From the NCBI GenBank assembly GCA_949130495.1, contig OX422208.1:645008023-645072022 (forward strand): 64,000 nucleotides of DNA. The letters are read 5' to 3'. The notes under the pieces are model-generated. The model was not told where the DNA came from, ran no database searches, and worked only from the letters and a program-made list of their open reading frames with translations. The stretch's first letter is position 1. The number at the start of each line of letters is the position of its first letter. Below are positions 36,910 to 48,900 of the stretch, piece by piece. Source of the stretch: Sambucus nigra (Eukaryota > Streptophyta > Magnoliopsida > Dipsacales > Adoxaceae). The translations under genes were made by a program, and so were the position numbers.

Positions 36910-39900
36910 ATATTACGAGGGCCTCTCTAAAGTGATTGCTATTTGGTAGAAATTCAAATAATTTGTATAGCCAACTCGGATTGTTATTTCATCAATCAAA
37001 ATGTTGTGAGTGACTCTTCCCCTTGATCCTTATATGTAAGGCTGTGAGATATCACTTAACATGAGAACAAAACATGTGATTTCACATCATGATTCCTTAG
37101 TTAGCAAGTGGCCCCCACATGTAAGGGAGAATTCCCCTATCATTGCTAATATCATTAATATCATATGATTTTAGAAGAAATCTTGGGGATAGGGAACTTG
37201 GGTGAATGATGGTTTTCATGTTTCTGGGGATTCAAATGATATAAGGGTGTGGGTTGCTAATATTACCAGGGATTTCTTGTGTAAATATTTTTTTTGATAT
37301 TCTTCATCACTTCCTACGTTGGTTTACACAAGATGATTTGGGAAATTGGAATACCCTCAAAAGTTTATGTTTTTGCATGTCTGGCCGTTAGGAGGAGAGT
37401 CAATACCTGGGACTTTCTATCTTGTTTATCACCTTCATGGTGTATCCTTGAGAGAGAATGAGTCTATTGACCATGTTTTGATTCATTGTTTCTTGACTAG
37501 ACACTTTGGTATAAGGTTCTTGAAGAACTTGAAATTGTTGTTTTTCCAAAAAGCTAGAAAAGTTTCCTCTCTATGGGGTGGGTGCTCAAGGAAAATATGA
37601 AGAAGGCCAAGTGTTTATGGCGATGTATCTCCATAGCCTTAATGTGGGATGTTTGGTCGGAAGAACTTTTAAAGATAAGTTCAACGGAGAAAGGAGAGTT
37701 ATGGATAAAGATTAGCTTTGTTGCTTCCTTTTGGGCATCTTCGTACATGTTTTTTAACAAGGTTGGCTTATCCTTAAGTTAAGGAAATTGGGCTATTGTG
37801 GGAGTCTCAGGAAGGCTAGAGATGTCTTAAAGAGAAAGAAGCCCAATGTCTTTTGAGGAGAGGCTGATTTTATGTTTTTCTTTTATTGTTCCTCTTTTTT
37901 ATTTGTCTTTTATCTTTGTTAAGGTAATCCGTTGGATCACCTAAGTTGTATTGCATTTGATATGGTAGTTGATCTAATAAAATTGATTTTGTTTATGATA
38001 AAAATAGGCCCTGCAAATGAATTAAAAAAAAATTGTCAAAGACTTCAGGTTATGGGTCAATGAAAAATTAAATGTAATGTGCTATGGGTAAATGGCACGT
38101 GCATGGAATCGAGCTAACGATGGCTGATAATGTAATTGTATTTATTATTTCATTTTATTGTCTTTTATTATGAAAATAAATGAACATTCATTTGGGATGT
38201 TTTAGAGTACGCTAGTTAGGCTTAGTAATGTTATGGCTTAGGACATTTTGACTTAGGTGTCCATGAAATCACCACTTACATCATATCTAGCTTGCCCCAC
38301 AAGACTTGAGGGCTTATAAACACCTCTTTGTATTTCCTAGTACTACACAATTATTATGCATGCACTAGAATTGAATGAGCGTTATCTTTAATGATTTCTT
38401 CTCGTGTGGTAAATTCCGTTGCTTTTACATTAAATTGGTATTAGAGCGATGTTTGCTCTGGGTGTGTTTTCATACTTATTAGTGTTTGTAGTTCGAGTTC
38501 CGAGTTACAACTTCAACTAAACAACTGATCGACTAATAGAATGGTTTGGCTTATAAATGTTCCTACGCTAACCGAACATGTGATCGAAACCCCCAATTTT
38601 TGATTAAATCTTCGATGAGGAATTGCTCCAACTACTCGTTTTAGCCCGAGGCCGTTAAGGAACCGCTCATAAGAGAATTCATCACCACCTCACTAACCAC
38701 CACCGCTGACCAAATGTGGTTCCCTCTTTTCGTCATCGTTTGAGGATGATGATGTTTCTAACGAGAGTATGAACATGAAGTAGAAGAAAGGTTAGAGCAA
38801 GGAGATGGTGAATCTCGCGAGCACATCACCCTTGACGACAAACCTCACCGTATTCGATTGTTGTCCTTGAAGAAATGGTCACGGTTCGTGAGGTTGGCCT
38901 ATCACCGTCAAACCACTTAAAAGCAAGCTCAAAGGAGAGGATGTTCTGCCTTTTGCCTCCAATGTTAGGATCGAAGGGAGTCCACCTCCTCCTGTTGCCG
39001 TCTCGACCCATGGTTATGTAAAAAAGGAGGTCATTGAAGAGAAGGTGCTCGTGCTCATAGGCGTTGAGTCAGAAGGAAGCGAACCCGACTTTGGGTTATG
39101 TGAAACGAGATTGCAAAGATCACGCTGACGAACTCATTATCAAGGTCTACTATCAGTTGGAGGAAAGAGTTGAGCCGATGAGAACAAAGCTGTGATCGTT
39201 TGTCCCAATATTGGAGATTTCGGCTGGCGACACCCGTTAGCGCGAGGTATACGTGTTGGTGGTGAAACCTATAGAGGTGATAATGCTGATTAGGATTTGC
39301 TTTCAAAACCCTAAGGCCTTGTTTGGCCATAGGTTGAGGATGAGCTGTGGGCCTCTTTGGTTGGAGATCTACTTAGGAAATGAGGGTGAAACTGAATCCG
39401 GGCCTTTACATAAAGATATAAAATGGGGATTTGATTTGGATTGGGCTGGGAGTTAAGATATGGAATCCTGGGCCGGGACTTTAATCTAGAACATGGGTTT
39501 GAGTTTGCAAGGTATTTGGACCCAAAATTGCCTTTAGGCTCCTTCAAACCATTAAAATCATTTGGTGTTGATTTTTTAGGGCTAGAAAGTTTATGCATTT
39601 TGAGCCAAACAAATTTGAAGCCCATTATTTGGGAACCAAATTAAAGCACAAAATATATATTCAAAATATTTGTTCAGTTTTGCACGGGCGTGTTTGAGTT
39701 TGTTGCAAGGTATTTGGACCCAAAATTGCCTCTAGGCCCCTTTAAACCATTAAATCATTTGTCCCTTCAAACCATTAAATCATTTGGTGTTGATTTTTCA
39801 GGGCTAGAAAGTTTCTGCATTTTGAGTCCAACAAATTTGAAGCCCATTATTTGCGAGCCAAATTAAAGTGCAAAATATATTCAAAATATTTTTCAGTTTT

Positions 39901-42900
39901 GCACGGGCGATACAAATTTTCCCTTAAAACTTGAGGCAAAGCTTTCTCCTACCTTGGTAGAATGTTGTATACAGGTGCATGGCACGTGTGTGAAACGTTG
40001 GATATTTTAAATTTATTTATTGTCATTTACTATAGGGATAAATTGACATTCCTTAGGAATGTCGTCAAGTAGAGTAGGCTAGTTAGGTGTGTTGCGCTAA
40101 AGCAAGACTATCTCTAGCGACCAAGACGATAAAACTCACTCGGGAATTTTATCAAACACTTGGTGTGCGGAAAACACCCAAGACCTTGTTCCCAAAATGA
40201 ACTAGTGTGCAAACTCCCAATCAATTCAACCAAGCATCAATGAAGAGACAATAAGAACATACAAGCAATCATCAAAGCAAAACAACAACGATATACCGTG
40301 GTTCACCCAAATTTGGGCTACATCCACCAAGGAGGATTTCTTCTTTCTATAGATAAATGGAGGAACCCAAAGGTTATACACACACACAATTTATCTCTCT
40401 TAGAAAGTCACAACCTCACAAGAACTCACCCCTCAAATGGGAGCTCTATCACTCTTTAGCTTTGATAACTCACAAAATAGCTCTCAAACTTGTCCTCTCT
40501 CAAAACCTAGAAATAACACTTGTATTTATAGATTTGAGCCAAAATGGCAAATTTGTAAATAAACCAAAACTGAAAAATAGGAGAGCCAAAATCAACAAGG
40601 TGTACTAATGTCATGGCTTAGATCACTGTCCATGACATCACCGCTTACATAATATCTTAGCTTGCTCACCAAGTTTGGGGCTTATAAGTACATTTTGTAT
40701 TCCCTTGTTTATACATAACTATAATAAATATATGAGAATGAGTGAGAGTTGTGCATTCTTGTATTAAATTCCATTGCGATTACAGAAAAATGTGTTAGAC
40801 CTCATCACCTATTACAAATCATTGGTATTGAGCCTATTAAAAGACATTGATAAAGTAAAAACCTTGAATTTAAAAGAAAATATAAGCATTGAAGAATGTA
40901 AATTAAGGTAACATAGTAGATAAGCATTGAAGAATTCACATAAAAAATTGCCTCAAAAGGGTTAGATCCATTGGTACGACAAGAATTAAGAAGATTGTTC
41001 TCCTTTGGGATCCCTTACTAATGCTACCAACTTTCAAAGGCTCCTATCAGTGACATAAGCACCAATATTGGTTTCTCAAATTCTTATTGCTAGTAAGTCC
41101 TTCCCTATCAGAAAAACATTTTCACTCCAAATTACCTAAATTCCCCAACCTATCGGCATCGCCCACATCTATCCTAGAAATAAATGGGTAATAAATAAGT
41201 TCCTATAAACATACTAGCAATAGATAAACATACTTGAGAGGCAACCTTGAATATGACCTCATAGGTAGAGGTAAGTACTTTTCCACCCCTCCATCACCGA
41301 ATACAAAAACAAAAAGTGACCTATGATATCCATTTCAGGCACCCAGTTTAAGTCGGGCCAATCCTTAGCTATACGATCCACTGAGGAACCATACCTAAAA
41401 GGTTTGGGGACCCCACTCCACTCTTAAGACAAGTTAACTTTCAAACCAACATCCATAAAAAACTTCGCAATTGCACCAAAATATTCCTGACCCCCCCAAA
41501 CCTCTAAGGAAAAAGTAATATCATCCCCAATTCGCACATAAGAAACACAAACCTTCTCCCCTCCAACTAGGCATCTCTCAACGAAAAGACCTCACTCTTA
41601 AATCATCCTACACTAGACATCTACAATATGAGCAGCGTTTTAAAAAGCATGCGGTGGGAGGGGCAAGGTGAGGTTTGTGCAAGTCTCGAGGTGGATCGAG
41701 GCGTAAGACTCAATTTAAAATTTATTTATTTATTTTTTATTTTATAAAACTAATAAAAGCACAAAATAAAGTATCATGATAATCACCTCAAAAGGGTCCA
41801 TAATACATAACATAGTGTAAACTCATCACAAAAGTAATCCATAACCAAAATAACCTACACAAAATAGTGCATCATCATCAAATTATCACAAAAGAGTATA
41901 TCATCAACTATCAATATCGTGGTGAATCGTAAGATTATAATCATGATTCAAAATATCGGCCAAGTCACCTCAGTATCGAAGGATACTGATCCGATTCCGT
42001 GTTGCGAGTTGAGTTTTAGACATTTTTGGTGCGAATTGGTTTATATCGGTGATATCTCTGTCGTATTGGTGCATATCATCAATATCGGTTGTATCGGTTA
42101 TATCTATGATATATTGACCAAGACATGATAAATCGAATAAGCCAACATGAAATGACATAAAGAAGATATTATTGAGGAACCTAGAAATAGTTGAGGAGAC
42201 TTACCATGGTTGATTGATCCTTGGCTATATAACACATATGGGTCATGGATGATGAAGTTCAGTTTAGTGCTTGGCTGAAGCCCCTTTAAATCTAATCGAT
42301 TGTGATTGTATTTCCCATTCACAACCCCACATCTCTCTACTTAACTTGTGATCGCCGGAGTTGTTCGTAGAATTCGCCGGCAACGATCGCAACATTTTTT
42401 TGTCTCACCTTTTTTCCTTTGCAGCTACAACGGTTGTGGGTTTAGGTTTGTGGTTTATGTTTGTGCTCAAACACAATATACATTTATTTTAATGGTTATA
42501 CTATTTTTAGTGTTATTATGTTTACATTATGTATATATTAGTGATTCTTAATATTTTTATTTTCTTATAAACAATTATTAGCAAGTGTTTTTGACGTGAA
42601 CTACACGTCAATGACCTAAAACCAAGACAATTTGATTTCTAGAGAGAGAGAAACAAAAGAGTTCTTATATTCAAGAATTGAGAAGTAAGTACAAATGAGA
42701 GAAACAAACCTATTTATAGGGGCTGAATTACTTGATAATAAAGTAATTGGCTAAAATGACTAAAAGGGTATAGTAAAAATAAAAGAATACCTAATTAGTC
42801 CCAAACATGCTTGGCAACTAATTAAGGAAGGAAAAAGGCCTAAAAAGAACTAAAAAAATAGAATATACAATGAAAGAAAATAAAAGGAAAATAAAATGTG

Positions 42901-45900
42901 GATTCCCATCACCCCCCCCCCCCCCCCCCCCCCTCAAAAAGTGTTCGTACACGAACTCAGAGGGGAAGACCAACAGAATCACCCTCTAAAATGGTAATCA
43001 ATGTAGGGCCAGGGGACTGCTCGGCCTCGTCAAGATACTCGGGGGGCTGATCCATCGCTAGCAGGCTCGTCGACGTGGCTGAGGACAATCAGAAGCTCGG
43101 TGTCCCACGGTGCTGCAACTAAAGCAGCGAAATGTGGGAGGGCCTGCATGGGTCACAGCGGAAGTGGCAGTAACTGGCAGTAACTGGAGTAATGGCCGAA
43201 GATGTCAAGGATGAAGCTGCAGGATCAACAGAACTCAAGGAAGATGGAGGTCGGGATGCTGGAGAAGCTGTTAAGGCTGCATGATAGGCCTCGACCTTAG
43301 TAGCATACTCTACTGCTTTAAAAAAGGTCGGTATCTCTTTCAATCCAAGGTCGCGTCGAATATGTGGCTGAAGTCCGGCTGATCCGTTGATCCTCAGTCT
43401 CGGGCAGGCGTGCTCTCAGCAGAGGCGCTGAAACCCGTGTACTCTACAACCAAAGACGTGTCCTGCTTGAGAGACTGAATACGTGTAAAGAGGTCTCTCT
43501 CATACGTCGGAGGTATAAAGGAGGCTGTAAGAGCTGCCTTGAGATCGAGCTAGTCCTGGATAGGTGGGAGTCCTTCAGCTGTTCTACGATAACAAAGGTC
43601 GTTCCACCAAACACGAGCAAACCCCTGAAATTTGGTTGCAGTTAGAAGAACACATGAGCGGCCCTGAATCCGCTCGTAGTCGAAAACTGTGTTCATTGCG
43701 GCGAGCCAATCGGTCATATCATTCGGGGAGAATCTGCCATCAAACATAGGAATTTGTATACGAATGGCCCCATGGAGACTCCTAGAAAGTAACTAGAGTG
43801 CTAAAGAGAGTGGATCTCCATCCTGATGAGCTCTCGGGCCCACCACATCACCTGGTGCAGGCGCTACATAATCAACTGGGTCTGGTGGCATCTGTACAGG
43901 TGGTGGGCGAGGAGGATGATCATGAGGAGCGATGGGAGGTGCCCGGGGATCACACTGATAATGGGAACACGTGACAGTGAGGTGACCACGTCCACCACAA
44001 TAGAAACACTGACGATCCTGTAATGGAATGGAGCGATGGGCACCGGGTGGGGGAATCCACTCATAGATACTACGTCGGGTATCTCCAGTATCAAAGGAAG
44101 AAGAGGAATCAGTGTAAAGTAAAGAGAGGTCATGATGAGAGGGTGTGTGATGTGATGACAGTTGGGGTGGTATGGGTGGGTGGTGTGTGGGGATGCAAAT
44201 GCGGATCGATATTTTGATATTCAAAAATACCAAAATCAAATGGATCGGGAGGTCGAATAGGGTTGGAGTTATGTAGTGGGTCGAGGGAAATTGTATTTGG
44301 GTTTTCGGACAACTCGGGTGGGGCGGATTTTTTTGTGGGTGCCCGTTCTTGGGTGATATTAGGGTTAACATTTTGGTCGGGGAAATTGGTATGGGTTACG
44401 GGCAATGAACGTATTTTGTAACGGGGGTTAGGAAAGCAATTAGAAGGCTGAATTAATACTCTGGGTTGTCCAGCAGGTACCAGGGGGTTAAACAGGTAGG
44501 GAGGGGTTGTTTTGGAGTCGGAAAAACAAGGGAAGAGATCGGGACGAGGTCGGGAGTGGTCGGATATTTCTTGAGGGTTTCCTGTTGCCGGAAAAGGGTT
44601 GGGACATGGGCTGTAGAATCGTCTGCTACGGCAGAAGGTCTTGGAGGCCAGAGGAGGGACGTCAGTAGGTTGCTGCCTGTTGGAGGGGTGTCGGCCCCCA
44701 TTTGGGTGGTCCGACTCAGCTGCTGCTTAGTCTTACCTTGATTGGCAGTCAAGGGCACAAAAGGCCATCCTTCCGGCGCCGGAATTTGTCCACTTGGAGG
44801 ATCAGCGGCTTCGGGCCTTTTTCCGGGCCCGTGGGTTACAATTTCCGGTGACTCTTTAGATGAATTAGGGTTTTGCAATTTGGAGTTTTGCAACATTGGG
44901 TTTCAAATTGTTCTTGATGTTTTTATGCCAATTCTCCAATTTTTTGATCATTTTTCTCTTCCGTTCTTGCTCTTGCCATTTGTTGTCTCAATTCTTCGTT
45001 AATCTCATCTTGAATTCGTGTTGCCTTCTTCTGGGCCATTGAGAATGTAGGGCATGATTTTGATTTTCAACTCACACCGATACACACGATCACCAATGTT
45101 TGGAGCTTCACCCGCTCTGATACCAATTTGACGTGAACTCATGGTTCAAAGTCAAGGCCGATACCGCGACGATACAGCCGAGTTGACTAGGTATCGGTGC
45201 CTACCGATCCGATTCCGAGTTACGAGTTGAGTTTTCAATTATTGATGTGAATCGACCCTATATCGGTAATTTCTCAGTAGTATCGGTGATATAGCGGTAT
45301 AATCGGCCCATATCGGCGATATCGCGATGGAATCGGCCCATATCGGCGATATCACAATAGTATCGACCCGTATCGATGATATATCGGTCAAGATGGTATA
45401 AGTTACTAAGAATCAATCTCTCTCTCTCTGTCTCTCTCTCTCTCCAGTGTTGTGTTGGTAAGCGTGTTTTTTTGGGGGGGTTACGAAATGCTAATTGTTT
45501 TTTTAATTTAGTGTGCTGTGTATGTGGGTTATTTGGTCATCGTGAGGGTTTAATTTAGTGCGTTGTATATTTGCCAATTTTTTTTTTTTAAAGAATGCAA
45601 ATGATCCAAATGTTATTTGTTATTATTTTTTATAATAATGTTCCCAATGTTATATTTTAATATGTTATTATTTATAAAAAAACGTAAATGTTATTCTTTT
45701 ACAAACAAATATACAACTGTAATTGTTGTAAAAATAAAATTTCTATCCTCTAAACATTTGTAAAAATAATATTTGCATCCTTTATGTAAAAATAACATTT
45801 GCAACAGAAAAGAAATATTTGCATCCGCTTTTTACAAAAATAACATTCCCATCAATTTAAAAAAAACATTTGCAACCCAACAAAAAAAAATAACATTTAC

Positions 45901-48900
45901 ATTCCTTTTATAAAAAAATAACATTTGCATAGTTTCTTGTAAAAAAATAACATTCGCATCCTTTTTGTAAAAACCGATTGTAAAAAAAATGTAGTGTTTT
46001 GTCAAAATCACTATTTGTGTCCTCTTTGTAAAAAAATAACAATACTAAAAAAGAAATATTTCTACCCTTTTTAGAAAAATATAACATACTTAAAAAACAC
46101 ATTTGTATCCGCTTACTAAAAATAATACTAAGAATATAATAGTTGTATCTTCTTTGTAAAAAAAAAATTATCCTCTTACTAAAAAAGTAACATTTGTTTT
46201 TCTTTGTAAAAACATAATATCTATATACTCCGTGAAAAAAAAAATATTGATTTATTATGGAACATTGAATCTGGCAAGTTCGCAACACGTCAATATAATC
46301 AATTGTACAATGTCATTCATAGTAAAGGATAGTTTTAAACTTATCTGATTGATCCACAATGTTAATCATATTTTTTTTAAATTTTCTAGATTTTTTTCGG
46401 AATATTTTGCGCTCTCTAAATAGTGTATCTTTGCGTATCGCCCGATACCGTGCCCGATACCGCGACCGAGTTGAAAATCGAGTGGCCGATACCGGGACCG
46501 ATACCGAGACTTTGAATCATGCGTGAACTACACGTCAATGACCTAAAACCAAGATAATTTGAATTCTAGAGAGAGAAACAAAAGAGTTATTATATTCAAG
46601 AATTGAGAAGTACAAATGAGAGAAACAAACCTATTTATAGGGGCTGAGTTACTTGCTAATCAAGTAATTGGCTAGAATGACTAAAAGGGCCTACTAAAAA
46701 TAAAAGAATACCTAATTAGTCCCAAAAATGTTTGGCAACTAATTCAGGAAGGAAAAAGGCCTAAAAAGGACTTAAAAAATAGAAAATACAATGAAAGAAA
46801 ATAAAAGGAAAATAAAATGTGGATTCCCATTAGTTTTACAATATAATTATTTTTATTAATAGCTGTTTCAGTTTTTATAAGAAATATTTTTTGTTTTTAG
46901 AAGAGAAGTATTAGTAATATGAATTTGCGTTAATAATTTCTTAAAAAATGCTTGTTATTTTTTTAATATTGTTAATAGATTCTTTTGGTTACTTATTGTT
47001 GAGTTTTTATGGAGTATTGAAGTTGACAAGTGTGACACGCGTTAATAAAATCAATAAGACAATGCTATATTAAATGATGATTTGTACTTGTATCAGGGAT
47101 CAGTGATGGGAATCAGGGTCATTATCGCCTTTTATCATTTTTTAGTCATTTTTAGTGTTTGTTTCATTTTTAGTATTCATTGTATTTTTTCTTTTGTTTA
47201 GTGCATAGAGGAAGGAAGGTTAATTGACACTTAAGGGCATAATTATAATTAGATACTTAGTTTAGAGGCCAAACAACCTCCTTCCAATAAATACCCTTTT
47301 GTAGCCTCATTTGAGGCATTCTTCCATTTGAGATATTTGATTAGAGAGAGTTTTAGAGAGAATTATATTTTCTTGCTCCCATTTGAAGTCATTTACGTTA
47401 ATTGGTATCAGAGCCTAGTCGCTCCACCGATTGTTGTTGTTGTAAAACAAAAACTCGTAAACAACGTCAAGGTGGGTTCAGGAAAGATGAACACCTCAGC
47501 ATCAAACCCTTTCGAGCAAATCATGGAAACTCTCAACCAATTGAAGGTCCAAACGAATAAGATGAATGCGCGAATTCCACCACCGGCAACCACCACGGAC
47601 CGCCATCACACTACCCCGGTAATACCTCAAAACCCTAACCCTAAATCTCTAAGATCAACCCATTTTACACTTTTACCCCCCAAAAAACCCTAGTTTCACC
47701 AACCCTAACCCCAATCACAACCAAGAAAAACTCACCACCGAAGAGGGCGCCCCTCCATCACCACCCATTGGCCGGAATACAAAAAACAAAGGGGCAAGAG
47801 TGCTTCGATCAACCCAATTCTGTCGACCCACTTGGAACCCAGAATCCATTCGGGTTTACCCCAATGTTGCCGCCCCTGCAAGATTTCCCCTCCTACCCTC
47901 CGGGTATTCACTCCGGAGTCGGACGACCTAACTCCAAGGGCAAACAACCCCGATTCAAGGTCAACTGCCTCCAATCCTGCCTCCCTCTGGTTTGGACATC
48001 AACCCCGCCTTCGGTCAAGCCCCTCCAGGGTCCGAAGCACTCGCGACAGGCCCCCCACCCACTCCACTACTTCTTGATGCCTGTTCGGATATTTCCCCTC
48101 CACTTTGCGTCCAATCGGTACTTTCCATGATGGAAATGCACTCCCCGATTCTTGCCAAGATGATTCGTGACAAGCCTGCCAAGGGATCAAATCCAACCCA
48201 ATTTCAGGCCCAGGTAACATTTCCCATTTAAAATGATCCCTACATGCATCTTAAACCCAATCTTGAACCCCAAACCTAAAATTTCTACCCTCCCACATTC
48301 CTAATAATTTCATCCCCCAAAATTCACCACCACCCCCTGTACCCCCTCCTCCACCACCAAACATATCAACACACCACCATTTGCCCTCTGCACACCTCCC
48401 CCCACCCCGAATTCTTGTCCCCACTCACTCACCACCATCATATCCACCCAATTATCCCACTCCACCTCCACATGACTACTCCTTGCCCCTATCTCCATTT
48501 ATACTCTCGTCACCACCCACAAAAACATCTTGAACACCCCCAAATACCCTCTATACCCCCCGTTCCTCCCATCACCACGCATCCCCTACCACCCCATTCC
48601 ACTTTCCCCACGCTTCTGCCCCCACCTATTCTACACACCTCTCCACCAACCGGTACCCTCCCCATGTCCCACATCATCCACCCCCATGGGATACCCATTC
48701 CTTTCATTTCTTCACCCGTTGATTCCCATGAGTGGGTACGCGAGTGGATTACCCTACCTCCCCATGATGGTCCACCTTCACCCCGACCCCACTCCGCTCT
48801 AGAGTTTGAGCCACCCCCTCCTACAGAGTGGCGCACCGATATTTTCCCTTTTGACTCTCTGGGTCCGAAGGTTACTATGTATGTCCCTCTCTCAGGACGC

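Larger units (their letters stand above)
38073..40794 (+). mobile_element. Small LTR retrotransposon without recognisable pol (intron 9)
   Basis: Two related LTRs flank about 1.5 kb. The 5' LTR is about 38073-38429, followed by primer site TGGTATTAGAGC at 38436 (one mismatch to the initiator-Met site). The 3' LTR is about 39963-40794, split by a solo LTR of another family. Shared blocks include GCATGGCACGTG, GCTAGTTAGG, CATGACATCACC-like and AAGTTTGGGGCTTATAA-like sequence. Internal sequence shows no gag, RT or integrase motif I can support. Confidence 0.65.
42592..46832 (-). mobile_element. Gag-only LTR retrotransposon (TR-GAG type), antisense
   Basis: LTRs at 42592-42911 and 45129-46832 (the latter holding a hAT). 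TSD is GTTTT (42587-42591, 46833-46837). Minus-strand order: 5' LTR, primer site TGGTATCAGAGC (plus 45114-45125), gag, polypurine tract, 3' LTR. No protease, RT, RNase H or integrase pattern lies in the ~2.2-kb interior. Non-autonomous elements with gag alone have been described as TR-GAG. It must rely on enzymes from another element. Confidence 0.85.

Noticed and set aside
43793..44371. 192-residue open frame as a possible host zinc-knuckle gene
   Set aside because: It sits between the primer site and polypurine tract of the gag-only element, so it is gag.
45376..45460. Clustered short repeats as a CRISPR array
   Set aside because: Eukaryotic hAT subterminal repeats without regular spacers; no cas genes.
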